Below, one piece after another: positions 21,976 through 28,817 of a DNA stretch of 47,602 bases. The translations under genes were made by a program, and so were the position numbers. Under the pieces are notes generated by a model, which ran no database searches, was not told the DNA's origin, and saw only the letters and a list, made by a program, of their open reading frames with translations. Within the stretch, counting starts at the first letter, position 1, and each line of letters begins with the position of its first letter. Source of the DNA: a virus; the IMG/VR virus record IMGVR_UViG_3300042870_000487, positions 1 to 47,602 of that record; one strand, given 5' to 3'.

Positions 21976-22304
21976 TTAACTAATTCTGCTATATGTTTAC
22001 ATGTACCACGATACATATATCCTGGGCATGTACAAGTTTTTTCATCAGTATCAATGGAGTAAACATTACCTTTACTACCTGACACTTTAATGATTGTACT
22101 CTTTTCTTTAATTGCTTTGAAAGGATTTGGCTTTACTGGAGTAAACTTACGACCACGCTTGTCTATTGTGATCGGGTTTTTGAAATACTGAGGCGTAGTA
22201 GAACCAACCTTGATGTATGCAACCATTTTGCTCCCGTCAAGTAAGTATGTATGATTAGCATTGTTGCTATCATTCCAAACTGTTGTTTCTACTACTGCTT
22301 CCAT
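21972..22304 (-). CDS. SWIM-type zinc-finger protein
   Basis: A 110-residue protein. The C-terminus carries the SWIM pattern CxCx(n)CxH as CTCPGYMYRGTCKHI. The preceding 95 residues are beta-rich, with KRGRKFTPVKPNPFKAIKEK giving a basic patch, and a short strand (GNVYSIDTDEK) leads into the finger. SWIM domains bind DNA or protein. It lies between the metallophosphoesterase (4-base overlap) and the first member of the small-gene promoter array. Role unknown. Confidence 0.82.
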   Translation of the reverse strand: MEAVVETTVWNDSNNANHTYLLDGSKMVAYIKVGSTTPQYFKNPITIDKRGRKFTPVKPNPFKAIKEKSTIIKVSGSKGNVYSIDTDEKTCTCPGYMYRGTCKHIAELVK

Positions 22305-22305
22305 A

Positions 22306-22797
22306 TTAAGCTACCTCTGTTTCATCTTGTGCAATACGATCTTCTTCGTCCATAATTGCAGACTCTAATGTAACAAAGGCTCCGTCGTGGTCACAAACAA
22401 ACCAAACAGCTTTGCCATCAATGTTGCGCAGGATATAGTCATATTCCTGATGTTCGCACTTATTAAAATAATCATTGATATCATTGTAATAGCGAGCCTC
22501 GCAACCTACTTCACCACGATCACGACCATAGAATGTAGTCATGTCTTTGTACAAATGAGAATATTCAACCAATGTCATGTCTTCCATATCATAGTGACTG
22601 AATGGGTGCTTTGTACCGATCGTTGGACGCAAACTAGAGATATCACCTAAATCAATCAGGTCCCGCATTACGAAGGGATTAGAATAGTATTCCATCAACA
22701 TCTTACCGTTGTGAGCCAAGTAACCATCCCAGTGACAGTATACCTGACCGATAGTACCATCAGCGAATTCTAATGAGATTGTAGAACGAGTAGCCAT
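22306..22797 (-). CDS. conserved hypothetical protein (MATRSTI family)
   Basis: A 163-residue protein beginning MATRSTISLEFADGTIGQVYCHWDGYLAHNG when read in two parts; the start MATRST plus YCHWDGY signature marks a small family widespread in phages and bacteria, with no known function. The C-terminus is acidic (MDEEDRIAQDE). It is the last gene of the 22.3-24.5 kb array and has an array promoter immediately upstream (22832-22860). It may serve early in infection, as promoter strength suggests. Confidence 0.8.
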   Translation of the reverse strand: MATRSTISLEFADGTIGQVYCHWDGYLAHNGKMLMEYYSNPFVMRDLIDLGDISSLRPTIGTKHPFSHYDMEDMTLVEYSHLYKDMTTFYGRDRGEVGCEARYYNDINDYFNKCEHQEYDYILRNIDGKAVWFVCDHDGAFVTLESAIMDEEDRIAQDETEVA

Positions 22798-22831
22798 TTT
22801 TTAAGTCCTTTATTTAACTGTCTAAGATTCT

Positions 22832-22860
22832 ATTATATACCCAAAGTGATTTATTGTCAA
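22832..22860 (-). promoter_or_regulatory. array promoter 1
   Basis: Minus strand TTGACA (22855-22860) and TATAAT (22832-22837), both perfect, 17-base spacer containing the array signature ATAAAT and GGGTA. The TGA stop of the upstream gene lies inside the -35 box. Drives 22306-22797. Confidence 0.92.
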
Positions 22861-23135
22861 GCCTCAAGCCGCTCTATAATCCAACCCTCTTGGACCATAT
22901 ATTGATGAAAATCCCGTGTAGCACGAATCTCGGGAGAGTCGGATGTAGTACCGCACATCTGTAAAGACCGTTCACGCATTTCAACAATTTCTGATCCAGT
23001 CCAAGTTGCAGTTGGATCAGTCATCATTTCATTGAACATGAATTGTTTCGACCTCTTATCCAATGTATTACTGAACGGGTTTAATTGCAAAATAAATCCA
23101 GGACCAAGTGAATAAACTGTTTGAAGACTAGCCAT
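22857..23135 (-). CDS. small array gene, unknown function
   Basis: A 92-residue protein starting MASLQTVYSLGPGFILQLNP, with a helical middle (SEIVEMRERSLQMCG) and a C-terminal FHQYMVQEGWIIERLEA. No recognised domain. The ATG is preceded by AAAGGAG and the array leader. Its stop codon forms part of the next promoter's -35 box. It probably belongs to a set of independently transcribed, early small proteins. Confidence 0.75.
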   Translation of the reverse strand: MASLQTVYSLGPGFILQLNPFSNTLDKRSKQFMFNEMMTDPTATWTGSEIVEMRERSLQMCGTTSDSPEIRATRDFHQYMVQEGWIIERLEA

Positions 23136-23169
23136 TTTAAAACTCCTTTATTTAACTGTCTAAGAATAT

Positions 23170-23198
23170 ATTATAGCACAAATGCCATTTATTGTCAA
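23170..23198 (-). promoter_or_regulatory. array promoter 2
   Basis: Minus strand TTGACA (23193-23198) and TATAAT (23170-23175), 17-base spacer; ATAAATGG follows the -35 box. Drives 22857-23135. Confidence 0.92.
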
Positions 23199-23201
23199 AT
23201 T

Positions 23202-23474
23202 TTACACCAAGTCAACTTGGACTTGTTTGTTGCGGAAAGTATGACCTAATCCTGTAGGAACCGTCTCATTTTTACGTTTGGCTTCATAACGCAAATACGA
23301 CAATTTAATCAATGCATCCCAGCAAACTGTACGGGCTGTATTGGTAGCAAACATTTCCGTCATTTGCTTGATAGTCATATACATACCAACATCGTTTTCG
23401 CTTCCATCACCTTTAAAAATTACACGGAATTTTTGTGAGTTTTTGAATCCGTCAATGATAGTTTTTGTACGCAT
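23202..23474 (-). CDS. small array gene, unknown function
   Basis: A 90-residue basic protein. It has beta-type sequence at the start (FRVIFKGDGSENDVGMYMTI), a helical middle (KQMTEMFATNTARTVCWDAL) and a basic C-terminal third. No known domain. It has its own array promoter and AAAGGAC ribosome binding site, and is followed by another array promoter within 4 bases of its stop. Confidence 0.75.
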   Translation of the reverse strand: MRTKTIIDGFKNSQKFRVIFKGDGSENDVGMYMTIKQMTEMFATNTARTVCWDALIKLSYLRYEAKRKNETVPTGLGHTFRNKQVQVDLV

Positions 23475-23507
23475 TTTTTAGTCCTTTTCTTTACTGTTTA
23501 AGATTCT

Positions 23508-23536
23508 ATTATAGCAGAATACCCATTTATTGTCAA
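23508..23536 (-). promoter_or_regulatory. array promoter 3
   Basis: Minus strand TTGACA (23531-23536) and TATAAT (23508-23513), 17-base spacer with the shared ATAAATGG. Drives 23202-23474. Confidence 0.92.
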
Positions 23537-23540
23537 ATTT

Positions 23541-23801
23541 TTACATTGACCAGTAAGTCTCTGTTGCAGGATTACAACAGTGTGGAGTGTCAGCATCAAT
23601 CTCTATTTCCTTGCCGGTCATCAAGTTTTTGACCGTTTTCTTAGGAAAAACATAGTATGGGTTAAGAACCTTGAATGCTTCCAAAGTTTTTGCGGTTTGT
23701 GCTAACGGGTTAGTTTCAATGAATTTCATCATTGACAAGAAACCCATACCCAAAAACTCTGCATCTTTTTGGATAACTTTGATTGCTGTAACTTCTTTCA
23801 T
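23541..23801 (-). CDS. small array gene, unknown function
   Basis: An 86-residue protein: MKEVTAIKVIQKDAEFLGMG, a helical stretch (MMKFIETNPLAQTAKTLEAF), a beta-type segment with NLMTGKEIEIDADT, and a C-terminal HCC pair. The cysteines could bind a metal but there is no standard motif. Own array promoter and AAGGAC site upstream. Function unknown. Confidence 0.75.
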   Translation of the reverse strand: MKEVTAIKVIQKDAEFLGMGFLSMMKFIETNPLAQTAKTLEAFKVLNPYYVFPKKTVKNLMTGKEIEIDADTPHCCNPATETYWSM

Positions 23802-23832
23802 TTGTGTCCTTTAGTTGACTGTTTAAGATTCT

Positions 23833-23861
23833 ATTATATACCCAAAACCATTTATTGTCAA
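23833..23861 (-). promoter_or_regulatory. array promoter 4
   Basis: Minus strand TTGACA (23856-23861) and TATAAT (23833-23838), 17-base spacer, ATAAATGG and GGGTA signature. Drives 23541-23801. Confidence 0.92.
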
Positions 23862-23864
23862 ATT

Positions 23865-24152
23865 TTAACGTTTGTCGCAATACTCAAAAAGGATCCACTT
23901 AGCACGATTGAGGGCTTGACGGGCATCTTCGGCTCGCATATAGTCAATGTCACCGTACTCGGTATTAATCATTTCTTGTGCATCAGACATAAGACTAGCG
24001 GCCATCATTGCAGGACCTGAGAAGCAAAAAGTACTACTTTGTTCTACAGCCTCACGCATTTGGTCTTCTGTGCAACCATACATGCGGATTTGACGTTTTT
24101 CCTGCTCGTTTGTAGCAATCATTTCACCTATTGTGTCGTAACGTAAACTCAT
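23865..24152 (-). CDS. small array gene, unknown function
   Basis: A 95-residue helical protein starting MSLRYDTIGEMIATNEQEKR. The frame stays open upstream to 24281, but that extension would run across the array promoter at 24183-24211 and part of the next gene; the ATG at 24152, with AAAAGGAG ahead, is therefore used. Middle: EDQMREAVEQSSTFCFSG; C-terminal: ARQALNRAKWILFEYCDKR. No known domain. Confidence 0.75.
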   Translation of the reverse strand: MSLRYDTIGEMIATNEQEKRQIRMYGCTEDQMREAVEQSSTFCFSGPAMMAASLMSDAQEMINTEYGDIDYMRAEDARQALNRAKWILFEYCDKR

Positions 24153-24182
24153 TTCTAACTCCTTTTGACTGAATAAGACTCT

Positions 24183-24211
24183 ATTATATACCCAAAACCA
24201 TTTATTGTCAA
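24183..24211 (-). promoter_or_regulatory. array promoter 5
   Basis: Minus strand TTGACA (24206-24211) and TATAAT (24183-24188), 17-base spacer, ATAAATGG and GGGTA signature. Drives 23865-24152. Its -35 box overlaps the end of the upstream gene. Confidence 0.92.
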
Positions 24212-24474
24212 ATTTGGTATGAGCAATAACCACGAATTTTGCTTTGTTTATTGGTAAAGCTTTCGTTGAATTTAACTTCATACCCTTTAGCTTTAAGAGC
24301 CGTCATTAGTGTTGACAGGTCACAGTCTTCCTCAAGGAAAGCATTAGCACCATTTTGATAACTATAGGGGGTGATTTTATCAGCGATACCAAGACTGACC
24401 AGTCGTGCTTTGGGGAAACGTGCCCAAGCGTGTCCAGGGTCACCGAATACTTTGATAGAAATTTTCTTAGTCAT
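24208..24474 (-). CDS. small conserved protein, array gene
   Basis: An 88-residue protein with the pattern VFGDPGHAWARFPKARLVSL, LGIADKITPYSYQNGANAFL and LEEDCDLSTLMTALKAKGYE, a family I recognise from phages and plasmids but without an assigned function. Own array promoter upstream; its stop overlaps the -35 box of array promoter 5. Confidence 0.78.
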   Translation of the reverse strand: MTKKISIKVFGDPGHAWARFPKARLVSLGIADKITPYSYQNGANAFLEEDCDLSTLMTALKAKGYEVKFNESFTNKQSKIRGYCSYQI

Positions 24475-24506
24475 TTGTAGTCCTTTATTTAACTGTCTAA
24501 GATTGT

Positions 24507-24535
24507 ATTATAGACCCAAAATGATTTATTGTCAA
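24507..24535 (-). promoter_or_regulatory. array promoter 6
   Basis: Minus strand TTGACA (24530-24535) and TATAAT (24507-24512), 17-base spacer containing ATAAAT. Drives 24208-24474. Located 3 bases from the clpP stop codon. Confidence 0.92.
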
Positions 24536-24537
24536 AT

Positions 24538-25134
24538 TTAGGACATGTTGCGTTTTTGCAACAGATTATCTGCTAGGCCATACGCTACTGCCTCACTTGC
24601 ACTCATAAAAAAGTCACGTTCCATGTCTTTTGCAAGCTCCTCAAATGTCTTTCCTACACTATTGTGGTCAACATAGATTTGTGTTAGTGATTTCTTCATA
24701 GCTAGTATTTCTTTAACTTGAATCTCCATATCAGTAGCCTGACCACGGGCACCACCTGAGGGTTGATGAATCATATGCCGAGCATTGGGTAGAATACTAC
24801 GTTTACCTTTTGCACCAGCTTGGCCTAGTAAACTTCCCATTGAACAAGCCTGACCCATAACAATAGTTTGAACATCTGGTCTAATGAATTGCATACAATC
24901 ATAGATTGCCATACCAGCTGTTACTGAGCCACCCGGGCTATTGATATAGATGCTGATATCCTTATCTGAATCTTCACTCTCTAAGTACAGTAGTTGAGCA
25001 ACGATTAGATTTGCCATTTGGTCATGCACCTCACCTTCAAGTAAAATAACACGATCTTTTAGTAGACGGCTGTAAATGTCATAACTACGTTCGCCTTTAC
25101 TTGTTTGTTCTAATACCATTGGGACTAAGCTCAT
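24538..25134 (-). CDS. clpP: ClpP serine peptidase subunit
   Basis: A 198-residue ClpP. The catalytic triad is intact: Ser98 ([10 protein letters not shown]), His123 ([10 protein letters not shown]) and Asp174 (MERDFFMS). The N-terminus is [19 protein letters not shown], which corresponds to the mature bacterial form, so the usual propeptide is missing and no self-cleavage should be needed. The glycine-rich handle and [11 protein letters not shown] stretch are as in bacteria. ClpP forms a double-ring peptidase fed by ClpX or ClpA. Here a phage ClpX with an intact ClpP-binding IGF loop is 6 kb away. AAGGAAAC precedes the ATG. Confidence 0.96.
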   Translation of the reverse strand: MSLVPMVLEQTSKGERSYDIYSRLLKDRVILLEGEVHDQMANLIVAQLLYLESEDSDKDISIYINSPGGSVTAGMAIYDCMQFIRPDVQTIVMGQACSMGSLLGQAGAKGKRSILPNARHMIHQPSGGARGQATDMEIQVKEILAMKKSLTQIYVDHNSVGKTFEELAKDMERDFFMSASEAVAYGLADNLLQKRNMS

Positions 25135-25158
25135 ATTGTTTCCTTCTTTTAAAAATAT

Positions 25159-25187
25159 TTGCGATAAATACAGAATGGTGCTATAAT
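25159..25187 (+). promoter_or_regulatory. sigma70-type promoter
   Basis: TTGCGA (25159-25164) and a perfect TATAAT (25182-25187) with a 17-base spacer. The -10 box lies in a small inverted repeat GTGCTA-TAAT-TAGCAC. A GATAAATAC late-like string overlaps the -35 box. It drives the plus-strand gene at 25220. Confidence 0.7.
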
Positions 25188-25219
25188 TAGCACTTCATTA
25201 ACTATTTGAGATATTATAC

Positions 25220-26293
25220 ATGAGATATACTGAATTTACAAGAACTTTGGTTGAAGCTGTTGACCAAATTAAAACTGTTACCAAGCACGATGTGGAACAG
25301 ACATTGCGTAAAGCTGGGTATGAAGATTTCAAAGTTAACGGTAATAAAATCAACGTTTTGGTTCAGATTCCCTCTGGGCAACAAGAAAACGAGTTCCGTG
25401 TGTCTATGTTAGAAGAAATATTAACAATACTAAAGAAAGTATACGGAAATCAAGTATCATTCAGTAATGATCCGGGACTGAGTAGTTTGGGTGGGGTTGT
25501 GTTTGATGATGGTCCGGTATCAGTTGTTGTTAAAGATATTGGTAAACAAGGTAACAACAGTGCAGGTGTTGGTAACGAATTAGAAATGGCTGGTTTAATA
25601 GCATCTGTGATTCAAAAATATACGACGGCAAACATTACATTTGTTGATCCACGTGGTAAGAAAATGACTATTAAAAATTGTACAAACGTTGACGTTAAGG
25701 GTCGTGACACCGCAGATAGAAAAAAAGCTGACGTTGTGTTGTCTAGTGATAAAGGTAGTCTACCTATTAGTATTAAAAAACTTAATGCTGATATGTGGGA
25801 AAGTGCTGATACTATGATTGGTTCAAGGGCCCGTGTTATTCTTGACAAACTAGTTAAAGAAGGTTTAGTTAAATTAAAAAAGATTGGCGAAAGAAAAACC
25901 AGATCTGGGTCAGTTCCTGTATACGCTTTATCTAAAGAGATTGTTATGGAGCCAACTGAAGAAGAAGCACTAAGTGCTGTGTTCGGTAATGACTTAAACC
26001 CTAAGGGCGGAATTGTTGTTCAAACGTTTAAGCCAGAGCATTTTGTACAAGACGGTCCTACAGTAACTATTGATTGCCACGCGGTTATTACTAATGCTTC
26101 AGAGATTCCAGAAAGTCATTTAATGGTTTGGTTACTGCGTAATGACAGCACACGCAATGGCGGAACATTGGGTGTTGCGGGCATTCGTCCATTAGGTGTA
26201 ACATTATCACGTGGTATCGGTAAGAAGGGTACAAAAGACGTTATCTTGGTAGATCAGTACGGTAACGTAGTAGATAATCCAAATATCAAGTAA
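25220..26293 (+). CDS. large conserved hypothetical protein, possible nuclease-like fold
   Basis: A 357-residue protein of unknown function. Residues about 115-200 contain GVGNELEMAGLIASVIQKYT, then VDVKGRDTADRKKADVVLSS and GSLPISIKKLNADMW. The spacing of an early Glu, a later Asp and a following Ile-Lys resembles the PD-(D/E)XK nuclease core, although the second acidic residue before the Lys is replaced by Ser. Residues 205-250 look like a small winged helix (ARVILDKLVKEGLVKLKKIG). The C-terminal part is beta-rich and lysine-poor. The gene stands alone on the plus strand behind its own promoter and converges with the SprT-like gene. Confidence 0.7.
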   Translation: MRYTEFTRTLVEAVDQIKTVTKHDVEQTLRKAGYEDFKVNGNKINVLVQIPSGQQENEFRVSMLEEILTILKKVYGNQVSFSNDPGLSSLGGVVFDDGPVSVVVKDIGKQGNNSAGVGNELEMAGLIASVIQKYTTANITFVDPRGKKMTIKNCTNVDVKGRDTADRKKADVVLSSDKGSLPISIKKLNADMWESADTMIGSRARVILDKLVKEGLVKLKKIGERKTRSGSVPVYALSKEIVMEPTEEEALSAVFGNDLNPKGGIVVQTFKPEHFVQDGPTVTIDCHAVITNASEIPESHLMVWLLRNDSTRNGGTLGVAGIRPLGVTLSRGIGKKGTKDVILVDQYGNVVDNPNIK

Positions 26294-26785
26294 TTAGCAT
26301 TTAGCAAAAGTTTGATGCTTAAGCCAACGCTTTTGGCCATGACCTACTTTTAATGATATCCCGTGTTTAGCAAGTCTTTCTCTATGTTCATAGAAGCTAG
26401 GACCATGACTCATTAGACGTTGTTTACCTTCACGTTCACGTTTTACTCCGTCAATATCCCATTGATATTGATGTACCATTTCATGTGCTAGAGTAGTGAT
26501 TAACCATTGTTTACAGAACCACTTGTCCATAAGACGTATTTTACAATAGGTTTTACGGTATTTAACTATATCATAACTAGCATAGCACATACCCCAGTAT
26601 TTTCTACAACGGCCAATAACCTCAAATTCAGGCATGTCTAGTTTATTGTTAAAACAAGCTTTATTGATTAGTTTATATAGTTCTATTACTTCAGCTTCAT
26701 TGGTTCGATAGCTTAGACGTTTTTGATAACCGATACTTGGTAGCGGTTCACGCATTAGTTTGGAAAGTTCGGATTTTTTTGTCAT
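26294..26785 (-). CDS. SprT-like zinc metalloprotease
   Basis: A 163-residue SprT-like protein. The zinc motif HExxH is present as LAHEMVHQYQW, and the third ligand region SHGPSFYEHRERLAKHGI follows at the expected distance. The N-terminal helix LYKLINKACFNNKLDMPEF and the strand with GRCRKYWGMCYASY are typical. In eukaryotes the SprT domain of Spartan cuts proteins cross-linked to DNA; bacterial SprT is less studied. In a phage it might clear DNA-bound host proteins (inference). An AATAAATA box lies just before the ATG. Confidence 0.88.
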   Translation of the reverse strand: MTKKSELSKLMREPLPSIGYQKRLSYRTNEAEVIELYKLINKACFNNKLDMPEFEVIGRCRKYWGMCYASYDIVKYRKTYCKIRLMDKWFCKQWLITTLAHEMVHQYQWDIDGVKREREGKQRLMSHGPSFYEHRERLAKHGISLKVGHGQKRWLKHQTFAKC

Positions 26786-26883
26786 ACTATATTTATTGTA
26801 GCAGGACCCTGTAATCTAGCAATATATTAGGAAAAATAACCAATTTATTGTCCTAGAGTAAATATATGTTTAGGAGAAATTAA

Positions 26884-27222
26884 ATGGAAATTATTATAGG
26901 ATTGGTTATTTTGGGCGGCGTAGCTTGGTTCTTTTTCATGCGTGATGGAAAGACAACAGAAGTAGCGGCACCTTATAAGGTAGAAGCACCTGCTCCGGTA
27001 GAAGAGCCAGTTAAGGTTGAGGCACCTAAAGTAGAAGCACTACCTGCTGGAACAGAAGCTTTATCAATTGTAGCACCTGCAACAAAAGCCATGGCACCGG
27101 CTAAGCCTAGAGCGGCCGCTAAACCTAAGGCACCTGCTAAAACAGCTGCCAAAGCACCAGCTAAAGCCCCGGCAAAAACTGCTAAAGCCCCTGCTAAGCC
27201 AAAAGTGTCAGTAGCAAAATAA
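26884..27222 (+). CDS. membrane-anchored Lys/Ala/Pro-rich protein
   Basis: A 112-residue protein with one N-terminal membrane segment (IIIGLVILGGVAWFFFM) and a long unstructured tail. The tail changes from an acidic, Glu/Pro/Val part (EAPAPVEEPVKVEAPKVEA) to a basic part of KAPAK-type repeats (residues about 75-112), like histone H1 or TonB-type linkers. AGGAGAAATTAA precedes the ATG. It may bind nucleic acid or bridge membrane and wall, but there is no direct evidence. A similar Lys/Ala/Pro-rich secreted protein is at 44321. Confidence 0.72.
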   Translation: MEIIIGLVILGGVAWFFFMRDGKTTEVAAPYKVEAPAPVEEPVKVEAPKVEALPAGTEALSIVAPATKAMAPAKPRAAAKPKAPAKTAAKAPAKAPAKTAKAPAKPKVSVAK

Positions 27223-27237
27223 CTATTGATTTGATTA

Positions 27238-27930
27238 ATGAAAATAGGATTTGATGTAATTAGTGACTTGAATCTTAAGCCCAATGAACTATTTGGGTGG
27301 GAAGGAAAAGCGACAAGTCTCTATTGTATTATAGCAGGTAACATCAGTAATGATTTACGTACTATACATCAAATCCTATTACATTTATCACATTTTTATC
27401 AAGGTGTGTTCTACACCGCAGGAACATTAGAATATGAAGGTGTGACTAATCTAGCACATCGCACAGACGAACTTTTCAACTTATGTAAAAGCATACGCAA
27501 CGTAGCTTATTTACATAACCATGTAGTCATTATAGATGGTATTGCTATTGTAGGGTCTAATGGTTGGTTAACTCTAGAGGATAAATATCCTTTACTACCA
27601 ATTGATGCTATAGAACAGGAACGATATCAAGACATTGGTTATTTAAGTAATGCTATAGAAAAACTTCAGCTACATCTAGATGTGAAGAAAATCATAGTAG
27701 TTAGCCACTCAGCTCCTAGCTATGAATTATTATTTGGAGAAGAACCTGATATAATATATTCAATTCCTCCACTTAAATTATCACTAATCAAAGACCTAGA
27801 AAGTAAAGTAACTCATTGGATATACGGCGATTATGACAAAACTGTTGATATTGTAATTGATGGGATCAACTACATTAACAACAGTTATTATAAAAGAAAC
27901 CCGTATTGGGCTAAGAGAATAGAAATTTAA
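27238..27930 (+). CDS. degenerate metallophosphoesterase-like protein (probable pseudoenzyme)
   Basis: A 230-residue protein whose layout follows the metallophosphoesterase at 21127 but with most metal ligands replaced. DLH becomes DLN (Asn12), the GD motif becomes GN (Asn35), GNHE becomes GTLE (Thr63, Leu64), GHHAPS becomes SHSAPS (one His kept), and GHMHD becomes GDYDK. The start MKIGFDVISDLN and the hydrophobic core strands are preserved. The open frame is intact, so it is not a decaying pseudogene but likely a protein that kept the fold for binding or scaffolding. It converges with clpS (4-base overlap). A distinct metal site using Asp cannot be excluded. Confidence 0.72.
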   Translation: MKIGFDVISDLNLKPNELFGWEGKATSLYCIIAGNISNDLRTIHQILLHLSHFYQGVFYTAGTLEYEGVTNLAHRTDELFNLCKSIRNVAYLHNHVVIIDGIAIVGSNGWLTLEDKYPLLPIDAIEQERYQDIGYLSNAIEKLQLHLDVKKIIVVSHSAPSYELLFGEEPDIIYSIPPLKLSLIKDLESKVTHWIYGDYDKTVDIVIDGINYINNSYYKRNPYWAKRIEI

Positions 27931-28235
27931 GTAGTCTCGGACTCTACTTTAACTTGTAGAGGGTAGCCTTGACTACGTGCTAATACCGTTACTTCAATAC
28001 CTTTTTGTTCGGCAATTTCGTAGGGTAAGACAGCAACAACTGCACTACCATTACTATGAATATTTTCTGTAATATGTACTGCGGTATCATCAGTATAATT
28101 GAAATATTCAATTAAACTACTCACAACAAATTCCATACTGGTTACTTCATCATTCAAATAAATGATTTTGAATAATGGGGGTTCTACTAAACTCAAGTTT
28201 GGTTTAATTGTGGTTTTAATTTCTGTTTTTGCCAT
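27927..28235 (-). CDS. clpS: ClpS adaptor of the N-degron pathway
   Basis: A 102-residue ClpS. The core matches the family: LFKIIYLNDEVTSMEFVVSS, NIHSNGSAVVAVLPYEIAEQ and LARSQGYPLQVKVE. Residues that form the N-degron pocket in the E. coli protein are mostly kept: Asn28, Asp29, Glu30 (for Asp), Thr32, Met34, Val37 and His60. The flexible N-terminal tail that engages ClpA is present (residues 1-18). ClpS normally hands substrates with Leu, Phe, Tyr or Trp at the N-terminus to ClpAP. No ClpA is in the window, so it may use the host ClpA. A TATAAATA box and hairpin precede it. Confidence 0.92.
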   Translation of the reverse strand: MAKTEIKTTIKPNLSLVEPPLFKIIYLNDEVTSMEFVVSSLIEYFNYTDDTAVHITENIHSNGSAVVAVLPYEIAEQKGIEVTVLARSQGYPLQVKVESETT

Positions 28236-28252
28236 AGATTTAATTTAGTTGT

Positions 28253-28274
28253 GAGTGCGAGTTTCCCCGCACTC
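28253..28274 (-). promoter_or_regulatory. hairpin in the clpS leader
   Basis: GAGTGCG and CGCACTC form a 7-bp stem with an 8-base loop between hsp20 and clpS. On the minus strand it lies in the clpS leader downstream of the TATAAATA box, with no following T-run. It could act as an attenuator, an hsp20 3'-end stabiliser or a translational control element. Confidence 0.55.
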
Positions 28275-28275
28275 T

Positions 28276-28283
28276 TATTTATA
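28276..28283 (-). promoter_or_regulatory. late-type promoter element (TATAAATA)
   Basis: Exact TATAAATA on the minus strand between hsp20 and clpS, 41 bases before the clpS ATG. Confidence 0.55.
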
Positions 28284-28297
28284 GAAGTTTTATTATA

Positions 28298-28747
28298 TTA
28301 CTTAGTATAAGTTATTGCAATAGATTTTGGCTTCTTTTCTTCTGGAACTTTGCGTTCTAAATAAACAGAAAGAATTCCGTTCTTTACTTCAGCATGTATT
28401 ACTTCTACATGTTCAGCTAATGGGAATGTTTGTGTAAAATCTCTATTACTCAATCCTCTATGTAAATATTCATAGTTGAGCATTTCTTCACGTGCTTTTG
28501 ATCCAGATATAATTAATGCATTGTTATCTAATTTAATATCTAAATCACTTTCCCCAAAACCAGCCACAGCGACCTCAATAGTGACAGTCTCCTCACCTGT
28601 TTTAATAACGTTGTGAGGTGGATAATTGGTATTTGTTTGTCCAGCAGTTACCCGTAGTAACTCATCTAGCATGGAATCAAATCCGATTCCAAATTTGTGA
28701 ATTGATGGGATATCAATAGCACGAAGGGTTAGTGTTTTTGTTGTCAT
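28298..28747 (-). CDS. Hsp20 / IbpA-type small heat-shock protein
   Basis: A 149-residue small heat-shock protein. The N-terminal region (SIHKFGIGFDSMLDELLRV) is the usual IbpA-like start, followed by the alpha-crystallin domain at about residues 42-135: PPHNVIKTGEETVTIEVAVAG begins it, then NALIISGSKAREEM and NGILSVYLERKVPEEKKP close it. The C-terminal IxI-type motif appears as SIAITYTK. These proteins hold unfolding proteins for refolding by DnaK, here encoded just upstream. Small Hsp20 genes are known in cyanophages. The leader has a possible ROSE-like element next to the ribosome binding site. Confidence 0.93.
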   Translation of the reverse strand: MTTKTLTLRAIDIPSIHKFGIGFDSMLDELLRVTAGQTNTNYPPHNVIKTGEETVTIEVAVAGFGESDLDIKLDNNALIISGSKAREEMLNYEYLHRGLSNRDFTQTFPLAEHVEVIHAEVKNGILSVYLERKVPEEKKPKSIAITYTK

Positions 28748-28753
28748 GTTTTT

Positions 28754-28768
28754 CTCCTAATAAGCAAG
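28754..28768 (-). promoter_or_regulatory. possible ROSE-like RNA thermometer at the hsp20 start
   Basis: On the minus strand the transcript reads UUGCU, a 4-base loop (UAUU), then AGGAG just before the ATG. UUGCU facing AGGA is the core of ROSE thermometers, which hide the ribosome binding site of hsp20 genes. The stem outside the core is weak, so this is tentative. The same UUGCU...AGGAG is found in front of dnaK. Confidence 0.35.
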
Positions 28769-28788
28769 TTTATGACGATATCGGGCCC

Positions 28789-28800
28789 GCCGAATGCGGC
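28789..28800 (-). other. GC-rich stem-loop between dnaK and hsp20
   Basis: GCCG-CATT-CGGC on the minus strand in a short GC-rich island (also containing GGGCCC) inside an AT-rich gap. It may be a transcript processing or partial termination site between dnaK and hsp20; no T-run follows. Confidence 0.4.
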
Positions 28801-28817
28801 ACCCAATGTTGTTTAGA

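Noticed and set aside
24153-24281. N-terminal extension of the 23865 array gene
   Set aside because: It would run through a consensus promoter and into the neighbouring gene; the ATG at 24152 has its own binding site.
27238-27930. Pseudogene call for the metallophosphoesterase-like gene
   Set aside because: The frame is full length without stops or frameshifts and the fold pattern is kept, so a functional non-enzyme is more likely than decay.
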